A stretch of DNA of 64,000 nt from contig JAPLNI010000020.1 of NCBI GenBank assembly GCA_026692865.1, positions 1 through 64,000 on the forward strand, in the 5' to 3' direction. Source of the DNA: Planctomycetota bacterium. Lineage in GTDB: Bacteria; Planctomycetota; Planctomycetia; Pirellulales; Pirellulaceae. Positions 56,556 to 64,000 of the stretch are shown in pieces. Made by a program: the position numbers and the translations under genes. Below the pieces are notes generated by a model, which was not told where the DNA came from, did not search any database, and worked only from the letters and a program-made list of their open reading frames with translations. The stretch's first letter is position 1. Each line of letters starts with the position of its first letter.

Positions 56556-57713
56556 ATGTTCCGAGCGACATTCATCGTTAACCTAATCTTGTTGGTTTCT
56601 TTCGCGGATGCTGCGGAAGAACGTGTATTTGAAGGACCATGGAATAACCGTCGAACCGGCTCGAAGGGGACGATGGTTTGTGCCGCCTCGGAGGTCGCGC
56701 CCGGCCAATGGAAAGCCATATTCCGCGGTGCGTTTCAAGGCAAGCCCTTTGAGTATCCAGTCGACTTCCAATCGGTCGCGTCGCGTTCGGGAAGTGAACT
56801 CGCCGGGGCCACCACCATTGATGGAAAGCAGTACCAGTGGAAAGGAACCTTACAGGCGAGCCAGTTGCGTGGACAGTACCAAGCAACCAACGGCTGGAAC
56901 GGCGAGTTTGTCCTCAATGAGACAGCCGCTAGTCGACGGAACGTACCTTTGTCCGTTGAACCTGAATCGATCGAAGATGTGGAGATCAAGCCTGTCATTA
57001 ATGACGGCGATCACTTGCTTTTCATCGGGAACCACTTCATGGCAAACGATGGTGGCGTCTACAACTACCTTGAGGCAGCGCTCCGGAAACGCGGGATCAG
57101 TATCACTCACGAAAGCATCATCGCTGCGGACAAGTCTCTCGATTACATGGTAACTCGCGAGGTTGGCGAAGCGATGATGAATTCCAAAGTGAACGTCATC
57201 GTGATCACCAGCGGCGATACCAAGGTCATGAAGCAATTTGCTACAAAACTCAAGGGTAGCGGGAAACGCCTAGTCATTTTCATGACCTGGGAAGAAAAGC
57301 ATCCCGGCAATCGCGCAACGGTTCTACAGTACACCGTCGCGACAAGAAAAGCGGTGAAGTCGATGCGGGAATTGGAAAAGGAGACTGGTGCGACGATCAT
57401 TCCTGCAGCTGTGATGTACCATGATCTCACAGTAAGACCGCCTGATGGAATGCCTCGGGTCGATTATCTATGGCGTAAAGGAGATCCGAATCAAAACGCG
57501 ATCGGCACCATGTCGAACGCCTTGCTAATGAGCGCAATGCTGACCGGGAAGTCGCCAGCAGGGCTGAACTTTGATTTACCACCCTATGTCGTCGGACAAC
57601 GACTTCAAGACGATCCCGAGTTACGTCTGACGCGGGAACTTCGCGAGACAATCCAGTACCGTGCATGGGAGGTCGCACAGAACTGGGCCAAAGGGAAGAC
57701 CCATCTCGAATAG
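56556..57713 (+). CDS. Secreted hypothetical protein with SGNH-hydrolase-like segment
   Basis: A 385-residue protein with a signal peptide (about 1-19). The N-terminal domain (about 20-125) is a short beta domain (GPWNNRRTGSKGTMVCAASE, GKQYQWKGTLQASQLRGQY). The C-terminal domain (about 145-385) begins HLLFIGNHFMANDGGVYNYL and continues VNVIVITSGDTKVM and IIPAAVMYHDLTVRPPDGMP, the layout of SGNH-like hydrolases. The usual catalytic Ser of GNS is His here (GNH), so enzyme activity is doubtful. GAGGAG lies upstream of ATG 56556. The role is unknown. Confidence 0.7.
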   Translation: MFRATFIVNLILLVSFADAAEERVFEGPWNNRRTGSKGTMVCAASEVAPGQWKAIFRGAFQGKPFEYPVDFQSVASRSGSELAGATTIDGKQYQWKGTLQASQLRGQYQATNGWNGEFVLNETAASRRNVPLSVEPESIEDVEIKPVINDGDHLLFIGNHFMANDGGVYNYLEAALRKRGISITHESIIAADKSLDYMVTREVGEAMMNSKVNVIVITSGDTKVMKQFATKLKGSGKRLVIFMTWEEKHPGNRATVLQYTVATRKAVKSMRELEKETGATIIPAAVMYHDLTVRPPDGMPRVDYLWRKGDPNQNAIGTMSNALLMSAMLTGKSPAGLNFDLPPYVVGQRLQDDPELRLTRELRETIQYRAWEVAQNWAKGKTHLE

Positions 57714-57729
57714 CTGCAGACGATTCGAG

Positions 57730-58002
57730 ATGCTTCCCGAATGCTGGAAACGTTACACGGTGAAACTCCCCGGCGACTACACCATCAGCGCCGCCATCAT
57801 CAATCACCCATCGAATCCTGAGACGCGTTGGCATTGTGCGCTCGGTGCCCTCGTCATCAACCCCAACATTACTACCGACCGCGAGCTGCCACTCAAAGCC
57901 AACGAACCGCTGACACTTCGCTACCGAGTCATCGCGCAAGACGGAGCTTTTGACGCGAACCGCATGAATGAGTTAGTATGCGACCATGTAACAACAAGGT
58001 AG
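57730..58002 (+). pseudogene. C-terminal fragment, possibly DUF6807 (PmoA-like)
   Basis: A frame reading KLPGDYTISAAIINHPSNPE, TRWHCALGALVINPNITTDR and EPLTLRYRVIAQDGAFDA, which looks like the tail of a DUF6807 (PmoA-like) protein. No N-terminal domain is present. The family call is by eye and tentative. Confidence 0.45.
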
Positions 58003-58172
58003 CCAGACGTGTTCAAAACGCCTCATCATGAACTTGGAATCATGTCGCACTACGAATGACCTCCGCTGTTTCCGCCTGCAAAACGCCCACTAGGCTTCGT
58101 CTCCGCCATTGGTGGCGTTGAGCCTTCGGGTAGGACCACCCTGATTCGAGATTCGGAACTAAGCAGACATAG

Positions 58173-59138
58173 TCATTCATTTGACTTTCGCTTCTTCTTG
58201 GCGGGCTGTTTGGCATTCGGTTCGACCGACGGTTCCTTGAATTCGTTGACCAGAAACGTCGATCGCATTTGAGCGGTCAACGACGCGATGACTTTCTCGA
58301 GTTCGGGTTTATCGGCGACGTTGATATTGTTCTGCTTGTCGTGAACCATGTTGAAGAGTTCGCGTTCGGTCGGCTCGCCCGGTTTGGTCCATTCGACGTA
58401 GCGCCATTTGTCGGTGCGCATAGACACTCCAAGGTAGCCGCTCTTTGGATACCAACTGAAGGCGGCCTCGTTGACGGTGGCTTTCGGATCGTCGATGATC
58501 GGCTTAAGGCTTCGACCTTGAAATCCGGGTTCGGGCGGCAGACCACACAACTCGGTCAAGGTCGGTGCCAAGTCGACCGATTGAGCCAAGGCTTTCGAAA
58601 CTTGGCCGGCGGTGGCCTGACTAGGAACGGCGATGATGAGGCAGTTGCGAGTCGCCCCTTCATAGTTGTTGTGCTTAGCTCCCCACCAAGTATGTTCGCC
58701 CCTGTAGTAGCCGTGGTCGCTCCAGAAGACGACGATCGTGTTCTTCGACAAGCCGGTTTCATCGAGTGTTTTCAGCAACCGTCCGACCTGGGCATCGACG
58801 TAGCTGATCGCAGCCAAGTAACCTTGCAAGCATTGCCTTTTGTAGGCCTCCGGTAGTTTGTCTCCGGGAGCCTGCGGCACATCCTTGTACCAATAGAAAT
58901 CGGTACCCGAGGTTGCGGCAAACTTTGGCGAGCCTTTCGGAAGAAACTCATTGTCGGCAAGCGGTAACTTTTCAGGATCGTAGAGGTCAAAGTATTTTTT
59001 CGGTGCAATCCAAGAGACATGCGTGTTTGCGAACAAAGAACGAGAAAACGCTCGAAGGTCCGCCTTGTGTTGTGTGTAAAGACGAACGAATGTTTCGTAG
59101 CGATCTAGATTCGGCTTGGTTTCACGCATAAGCATCAC
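58173..59138 (-). pseudogene. Chimera: ECF sigma N-terminus fused to iduronate-2-sulfatase-like C-terminus
   Basis: A 321-codon frame from GTG 59138. Residues about 8-37 (NLDRYETFVRLYTQHKADLR, then AFSRSLF) match region 2.1 of a planctomycete ECF sigma factor, not a sulfatase. From about residue 44 (IAPKKYFDLYDPEKLPLADN) it is the C-terminal two-thirds of an iduronate-2-sulfatase-like enzyme: SYVDAQVGRLLKTLDETGLS, VVFWSDHGYYRGEHTWWGAK, SVDLAPTLTELCGLPPEPGF, TERELFNMVHDKQNNINVAD. The signal peptide and CxPSR formylglycine motif are missing, so it cannot be an active sulfatase. The in-frame join at about 59005-59030 marks a deletion. Confidence 0.75.
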
Positions 59139-59340
59139 TGGAATACTACCGAGTTACGCAAAACCTCACAATGAAATCAGAAATTCGCCGAATCGGTCTC
59201 GTTTTTGGCGGCCTCGCAGTCATCATCGCCTTGCTGCTCAGGTCGCTCACCGCGAGCATGCCTGCGAAACCACTGTCTGTTTGCAACTTACGAAACGAGT
59301 CTTTCGATAAACTTGGGAACGACATTCGCTTCCCATTTAC

Positions 59341-59855
59341 TCGTACTATGTGATGCCAAACCTCTGGCATTTTGTGGTTTGCCCTTCGATGAAAAACCAG
59401 CTAACCGAATTCTTTCGATGGCTTACGCACACGCATACCCTGCGTTGGCACGCTCATCACCAGTCTAAAGGAACTGGTCATCTGGACCAAGGTAGGTTCG
59501 AAACCTTTCCGATCGAAAGCGACGAACATCTTCTGGCAGTTCTTCGTTACGTTGAACGCAACCCTGTTCGCGCGAAACTATGCAAAAGAACCGACGGTTG
59601 GAAGTATAGTAGTGCCTGGCTCATGCAACACGGCGATGCCAAGCAGAAAAAATACTCTCCAAGTGGCCGATACTTCGACCGAGGTCTTGGCACGCTTACG
59701 TCAATGAACCACAATCCAAAGGCGAACTCGAAAGTATTCGTCGCAGCGTCACTCGTGGCACGCCATTCGGTTCACAGTCGTGGGTGCCCCAATCGGCTGC
59801 AAGACTTCAATTGAAACACACTTTACGCCCGCGAGGACGCCCCAAAAGACAGTAG
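59341..59855 (+). pseudogene. RAYT (REP-associated tyrosine transposase) remnant
   Basis: Frame starting YVMPNLWHFVVCPSMKNQ (the usual MPNHWH has Leu for the first His), then LTEFFRWLTHTHTLRWHAHH, GTGHLDQGRFETFPIESDEH, LLAVLRYVERNPVRAKLCKR. After a frameshift near 59700 the standard C-terminus NEPQSKGELESIRRSVTRGT, then TLRPRGRPKRQ, ends at TAG 59853. The N-terminal 50 or so residues are missing. The broken HUH motif, missing start and frameshift make it inactive. A REP-like repeat (59866) lies 10 bp downstream. Confidence 0.85.
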
Positions 59856-59865
59856 TTAGTAAGCG

Positions 59866-59882
59866 AAATGAGCTGCGTCCCC
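59866..59882 (-). repeat. REP-like repeat, copy C (RAYT-adjacent)
   Basis: On the minus strand GGGGACGCAGCTCATTT, the same core as copies A (50279) and B (51897). It lies immediately after the RAYT remnant, the position where RAYTs are normally flanked by their own REPs. Confidence 0.65.
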
Positions 59883-59920
59883 TTTTACTTCACCATAAAA
59901 CCACAACAAATTACTTCATT

Positions 59921-60853
59921 ATGAAACCACGACAAATAACGTTACTCGGCCTCCTCACCGTTGCCTTGCTCGCGACTACTTCTGTCAGGCTAACCGCGGG
60001 CGACACACAGTCCTTGTTCGACCGCAAGAACATCGTCGCGTGGTGCATCGTGCCGTTTGATTCTGTAAAACGTGATCCGGCGCAACGAGCCGAGATGGTC
60101 CAAAAACTTGGCATCACCAAAGTCGCCTATGACTGGCGCGCGGAGCATGTGCCGCAGTTCGAGCAAGAGATACTTGAATACCAAAAGCACGGCATCGAGT
60201 TCTTCGCGTTCTGGACTATGCATGAAGAGGCATTGAAACTATTTGCGAAATACAACATGCATCCGCAACTCTGGGTCATGCTAAGAGTGGCGGGCGAAAG
60301 GCAGGATGAGAAGGTCAAGAACGCCTCCGAGGCTCTTTTGCCTGTACTGCAAAAAGCAAAAGAGATTGGAAGTAAGGTCGGCATCTACAACCATGGTGGC
60401 TGGGGTGGTGAGCCGGAAAACATGGTCGCCGTATGCGAATACCTACGAAAGAACCGTTCCATCGAAAACGTCGGTATAGTATATAACCAACACCACGGCC
60501 ACAGTCATGTGGACCGCTTCCCAGCAGTGCTCGCCGCCATGGAGCCGTATCTGCTCTGCCTGAATCTCGACGGCATGGTGCGAGATGGCGACCAGCACGG
60601 CAAGAAGATTCAGCCTCTCGGTCAAGGTGAGCTGGATTTATCATTATTGAAAATCATCGCTGCTTCCGGCTATCGTGGCCCGATCGGTATCATCGGCCAC
60701 ACCAATGACGATGTGGAGTTGCGTCTGCGAGACAATCTCGACGGACTCAACTGGCTCGTATCGCAACTCGACGGCAACCCCGCGGTCGCGAAACCTATTG
60801 CACGTGTTCCATTGCTCCCCAAGCCCACATCATTGGTCAAGCCGAGCAAGTAA
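59921..60853 (+). CDS. Exported TIM-barrel (sugar phosphate isomerase/epimerase-like) protein
   Basis: A 310-residue protein from ATG 59921 with a signal peptide (about 1-26). The body is a xylose-isomerase-like TIM barrel: NIVAWCIVPFDSVKRDPAQR, MVQKLGITKVAYDWRAEHVP, GIEFFAFWTMHEEALKLFAK, SKVGIYNHGGWGGEPENMVA, GIVYNQHHGHSHVDRFPAVL, GYRGPIGIIGHTNDDVELRL. Acidic and His residues typical of the metal centre (HxxE, NHGGWGG, NQHHGHSH) are visible. Exported versions are frequent in planctomycetes and are assumed to act on sugars; the substrate is not known. A longer frame upstream runs through the RAYT remnant and is rejected. Confidence 0.85.
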   Translation: MKPRQITLLGLLTVALLATTSVRLTAGDTQSLFDRKNIVAWCIVPFDSVKRDPAQRAEMVQKLGITKVAYDWRAEHVPQFEQEILEYQKHGIEFFAFWTMHEEALKLFAKYNMHPQLWVMLRVAGERQDEKVKNASEALLPVLQKAKEIGSKVGIYNHGGWGGEPENMVAVCEYLRKNRSIENVGIVYNQHHGHSHVDRFPAVLAAMEPYLLCLNLDGMVRDGDQHGKKIQPLGQGELDLSLLKIIAASGYRGPIGIIGHTNDDVELRLRDNLDGLNWLVSQLDGNPAVAKPIARVPLLPKPTSLVKPSK

Positions 60854-61067
60854 TTTGATAAGTGTGCAAACGAACCCCCTCTTACAGTTCTCTGCTTCCT
60901 GTTGTTGACGTCGACGACTGCGGCGCACGCCGCTGATGCACCAAGTCGCCACATCCAAGTTCCCTCACAATCCACGAAGGATCACACGATCTCCAAGTCA
61001 CCGACGCGCCCTGCATCGAAATCCAGGCCGTGCGATTGAAGCGACTGAAGTGAAAGCACCATCCGCT
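60854..61067 (+). other. Gap with a signal-peptide-like fragment
   Basis: A frame near 60878-61030 reads LTVLCFLLLTSTTAAHAADA then a non-conserved tail and TGA, like a beheaded exported protein. No start codon fits and no domain follows. Confidence 0.3.
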
Positions 61068-61496
61068 ATGAATCCCTATCTCATAACCCTCGCACTGATA
61101 CTCCACATCAAATACTCGATTCTACTGCTCTTGCTTCTCACATCGCAAATCCAGACCGCGAACTGGCCGCTGGACGACATCAATGACACGTTGATTATGC
61201 GTGGCAATGCTACGCCAGCCACCGGTGCCTCCGGGCAAAGTTTGGTACTTGATGGCGAGTCACTGGTGGAATTGAAGGATAGCTCAGACCTCGCAAGCGA
61301 TTCGTTCACAGTTTCATTGTGGTTCAATCCGTACGATCTCGCTGGCGGGCAGCAGATGCTCGCCGTTAAGAATCGTTACTCGCGAAACGTGGCATCCACA
61401 ACTCCAATCCGACGCTCACTGACGAAGGACGAAGGAACAAACAAGAAACGTACAGAATACAATCCGAACTCCCGCCTCTTCATAACTTACCACTAA
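61068..61496 (+). pseudogene. Truncated LamG/concanavalin-like secreted protein
   Basis: A 142-codon frame from ATG 61068 with a hydrophobic N-terminus (about 1-22) and the first half of a LamG/concanavalin-A-like domain: NWPLDDINDTLIMRGNATPA, SGQSLVLDGESLVELKDSSD, LASDSFTVSLWFNPYDLAGG, QQMLAVKNRYS. Past residue 110 the sequence becomes low-complexity and unrelated, and stops. LamG domains are about 180 residues, so the C-terminal half is lost. A short product could still be made. Confidence 0.6.
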
Positions 61497-61533
61497 ACCA
61501 TCGACAATCATCACTCAAATGGTTGTGTGATTT

Positions 61534-62379
61534 GTGATTGATGAAGGAGAAAAGCCTGCGTTCGGTTTCAGCGACGCAACCACTATTTGGCCAACCATAC
61601 AAGAAATGAAAGACCACGCCACTCTCCACGATTTATGTCGGCTCCGCTCGACGCTCGAAGCGTTCGGGGTGTGTCGCTGGCGACAATGTGGCGAGCGGTT
61701 GCGCGTTGGCAACGAGTTGCGAGGTCAGCTTGGTGAGTTGCAGCGGCTCGCGAAGCTTGGAGATTACTTGGCGTTTCACAACGTTGATAAGCAGTTTCAC
61801 CGTGCGGCGGTTGCCGCCGCCGGTTTGGAGCCGCTGTTAAAAAGTTGGGAGATTGTTGTCGCAGACGTTGAAGACTGGATTCTCGGCTCCAAACAAGCTT
61901 ACTGGCCGAATTTGATGGCGCTCTATCGCGAACACGAGTTATTGCTCGAGGCATGGCTGGCCGAGGATGACTGGTTGGCAGAACAAGCCACGCACCAACA
62001 CTTGGAGGCTGGTTGGTACCGACTGCGAATGTCGGAAGGATCAGACGCAACGGATTTGGATCCCGTGCAACGCACGGTGTCGTTCATCGCGACCCATTTT
62101 GCAAGCCGTCTCGATATCGAGTGGTTGGCTAGCCATGTGAGCTTCGTCAGCCCGAATCATCTCGCGCGGTTGTTTCGCAGCCAAATGGGAATCTCCCCGC
62201 TACGGCACTTGAAACAAGTCCGGTTGGAGCGCGCGGCACAACTGCTCTGCTCCGGCACGGATGCCGTGGCGCTGATCGCAACGCGAGTGGGCTACCAAAA
62301 CACCTCGCATTTTGTCCGAGACTTTCGACGGATATTTGGCATGACGCCACTCGACTATCGTCGCCGAGGCGATTCCTGA
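61534..62379 (+). CDS. FCD-domain / AraC-type HTH transcriptional regulator
   Basis: A 281-residue regulator. Residues about 25-165 have the FCD (FadR C-terminal) pattern: LRSTLEAFGVCRWRQ, DKQFHRAAVAAAGLEPLLKS, YREHELLLEAWLAEDDWLAE, THQHLEAG, with the D/H residues that bind metal or ligand. Residues about 178-281 are an AraC-type double HTH: DIEWLASHVSFVSPNHLARL, FRSQMGISPLRHLKQVRLER, VGYQNTSHFVRDFRRIFGMT, PLDYRRR. FCD is usually joined to a GntR winged helix, so this pairing is unusual. GTG 61534 is the only start, since a TGA lies in frame 6 bp upstream. It may control the sialidase-like gene 119 bp downstream. Confidence 0.85.
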   Translation: MIDEGEKPAFGFSDATTIWPTIQEMKDHATLHDLCRLRSTLEAFGVCRWRQCGERLRVGNELRGQLGELQRLAKLGDYLAFHNVDKQFHRAAVAAAGLEPLLKSWEIVVADVEDWILGSKQAYWPNLMALYREHELLLEAWLAEDDWLAEQATHQHLEAGWYRLRMSEGSDATDLDPVQRTVSFIATHFASRLDIEWLASHVSFVSPNHLARLFRSQMGISPLRHLKQVRLERAAQLLCSGTDAVALIATRVGYQNTSHFVRDFRRIFGMTPLDYRRRGDS

Positions 62380-62498
62380 CCGCCGGCGTAGTGATAAATG
62401 TTCTGTTTCTCGCATCCTCGTGTGCCAGCCGACGCAAATGCGAACTTTTGGAGGCCATTCCATTGCCACCCCGTCCGCAGCGTGTTAGCTTTCGAGTC

Positions 62499-64000
62499 AT
62501 GAAAACCCTACTACTATTTTTATCGTCGTTCCTTGCCTTTACGAATTCGCTGTCAATAGCCGCCGATAAGCAATCGCTCGTTCCAACCAACTGGGACGCG
62601 GCGCTGGCTGGTGACATGGTCATGCAACGTCTCATCAAGGTAACCGCGCCGCAGGTGAAAGGGGCGCATGACGCGGAGTTCGTCTGCGTCGGCGAGCGTG
62701 CATACATCGTCGAGCACGACAACGATGTCGCTCCCGGACACGGCGCCGGCGCGGCGATGTATTGCGTACTGACGGTGGTGAACCTAAAGACGCTGGCAGT
62801 GGAAAAGACGATCCCGATGGCTAGGGCTGGCCAGGCGTTTGCGAACGTCACCCTGCCGAAGGCGCAGGTTTTCGTACCGCGCATCATTCGCAAGGACGAG
62901 CAGACGCTGCGTACCTACTTTTGCAGTAAGTCGCAGAACGAACAGACGTGGTATCGTGACTTCGATCTTCGCACGCAGACCTTCGAGGATAGCATCCACA
63001 AGGCCAAGCTCAAGACGGCGGCGGGGACCTTTGACATGGAGCCGCGTCATTTCCATGCCGATGCAGCGGCGCAGGGCTTCACGAAGCCGCCGGTTCGCGA
63101 GGGGCTTTACATCTTCGATTCATTCAAAGAGTTCGACGGTCGCCGTTACGTAGCGCTCAACAACTTCCCAGGCAAACAAAACGCCCTCGCCGTGTTGCAC
63201 GATGACTTTGCGACTTTCGAGATCATCGGCCATTACAACAAGCCCCAGTCGCAGCAGCTCAGCGAGTCGGCCGTGAACCGATTGCCAGACGGCACTTGGA
63301 TGGCCATCTGTCGCAACGACTCGGGCAACTATCACTTCACGACGAGCAAAGACGGCAAGACATGGAGCGTCGGCCAGACGATGCCATTTGTCCCCAACGG
63401 CTTGAACTCGAAGCCGACCTTCGATAAGTTCGGCGGCATCTATTATCTCGGCTGGCAGGAGAACACTCGCTTCCAGGATTGCAATCGCAGCGTCTTCAAC
63501 GTGGACATCTCCCGCGATGGCAAAACGTGGGAGCGCAAATACCGCTTCGAGTCGCCGCACTCATTCCAGTATCCGACCTTCCATGAACACGACGGCACGA
63601 TTTGGCTCACCGTCACGCAAAGCGATCACCAAGGCTCCTCCGACCGCATCATGTTCGGCAAGTTGGAAGACGTTGGACAGTTCGAATCTCACTCCGGTCA
63701 GAAGCGAATTCAATGGCCAGCGCCTCCACCACTTGCGCCTGCATTGATGAAGGCAGGGACAAAGCTCTTCACCGATCGCGACTACGTCATTCATGAATTC
63801 CCCGAGCAGGTGCGAGATCTGCCATTCCTCCGCACCAGCATCGAGAAGACGGACGTGGAAGTCACCAAACCAGGCGTACTCTTCGCACTCACGCCGACGA
63901 TTCGACCAACGGCCGCGAGTCAAGAGGAATCGCTTCGTAAAGCGGGCTTCACCAAAGTTGAAGTACCTGAGGTTCAGCTCTTCCCGGGCGAGATCAATCG
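62499..64000 (+). CDS. Exported sialidase-like (exo-alpha-sialidase/BNR) protein, 3' partial
   Basis: Open from ATG 62499 through the right window edge (500 codons). Signal peptide about 1-22. The body has BNR/Asp-box repeats (TTSKDGKTWSVGQ, DISRDGKTWERKY) within a six-bladed propeller-like sequence; further segments are FVPRIIRKDEQTLRTYFCSK, SAVNRLPDGTWMAICRNDSG, NGLNSKPTFDKFGGIYYLGW. It should bind or hydrolyse a glycan outside the cell; key Arg triad residues cannot be assigned with certainty. Third codon positions are strongly G/C-rich compared with 16-24 kb, like the sulfatase at 37991. The regulator gene just upstream is probably its controller. Confidence 0.82.
   Translation, partial: MKTLLLFLSSFLAFTNSLSIAADKQSLVPTNWDAALAGDMVMQRLIKVTAPQVKGAHDAEFVCVGERAYIVEHDNDVAPGHGAGAAMYCVLTVVNLKTLAVEKTIPMARAGQAFANVTLPKAQVFVPRIIRKDEQTLRTYFCSKSQNEQTWYRDFDLRTQTFEDSIHKAKLKTAAGTFDMEPRHFHADAAAQGFTKPPVREGLYIFDSFKEFDGRRYVALNNFPGKQNALAVLHDDFATFEIIGHYNKPQSQQLSESAVNRLPDGTWMAICRNDSGNYHFTTSKDGKTWSVGQTMPFVPNGLNSKPTFDKFGGIYYLGWQENTRFQDCNRSVFNVDISRDGKTWERKYRFESPHSFQYPTFHEHDGTIWLTVTQSDHQGSSDRIMFGKLEDVGQFESHSGQKRIQWPAPPPLAPALMKAGTKLFTDRDYVIHEFPEQVRDLPFLRTSIEKTDVEVTKPGVLFALTPTIRPTAASQEESLRKAGFTKVEVPEVQLFPGEIN

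Noticed and set aside
62147-62893. 248-codon minus-strand frame
   Set aside because: Antisense to the AraC-type regulator and the sialidase-like gene; low-complexity Arg/Ser composition.

Overview
The window comes from a planctomycete, most likely a member of the Pirellulales (Rhodopirellula/Blastopirellula-like). This is inferred from content: three sets of planctomycete-type secreted cytochrome operons (PSCyt1/DUF1549/DUF1553 with DUF1501, twice, and DUF1592-type with DUF1552), many sulfatases, an ECF sigma factor next to a Ser/Thr kinase with a propeller-like C-terminus, and a giant surface protein with the LEPR-XLL type N-terminal signature. No rRNA, tRNA or CRISPR array was seen.

Layout. 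1-5.0 kb: a very large minus-strand surface protein, open at the left edge, made of 72-residue FG-GAP repeats interrupted by an RTX-like calcium-binding block; upstream is a DUF4915/TIGR03032 protein. 5.3-10.3 kb: an XRE-HTH/NTF2-like fusion, then the sigma factor-kinase pair. 10.3-13.9 kb: a 133-bp palindromic MITE-like element, a Uma2 nuclease, a decayed PD-(D/E)XK (Rpn-like) gene, a membrane protein and a 4 x 18 bp tandem repeat. 13.9-16.4 kb: small housekeeping genes (nucleoside deaminase coupled to a CIA30-family protein, cupin, membrane protein, EF-hand protein).

16.8-24.8 kb: the most interesting region. Five plus-strand genes, three of the junctions tight (11-bp gap, then two 4-bp overlaps): a fatty-acyl/thioester reductase-like SDR with a possible SCP2-like tail, an RND/MMPL exporter, a condensation-domain acyltransferase (HHxxxDG) and two paralogous ceramide-glucosyltransferase-like GT2 enzymes. 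I infer a lipid or glycolipid synthesis and export pathway that I cannot match to any described system.

24.9-27.0 kb: a graveyard with an ISAs1 transposase, sulfatase, beta-lactamase-type and HNH remnants. 27.2-32.7 kb: a GntR (YtrA-like)-ABC ATPase-permease-membrane protein operon with a clear promoter and palindromic operator. 32.9-36.8 kb: pyrC, a secreted hypothetical protein and a beta-helix protein. 36.8-40.4 kb: RAYT, sulfatase, sialate O-acetylesterase and DUF1552 fragments around one intact sulfatase.

40.8-56.3 kb: the cytochrome/DUF1501/DUF1552 sets, a small cytochrome c'-like protein and a Tat-exported propeller protein. These are probably parts of periplasmic polysaccharide or redox metabolism, but their biochemistry is poorly known. 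56.5-64 kb: a secreted hypothetical, several truncated or chimeric genes (including an ECF sigma N-terminus fused to a beheaded sulfatase), a RAYT remnant with its REP-like repeat, a TIM-barrel isomerase-like protein, an FCD-AraC regulator and a sialidase-like protein open at the right edge.
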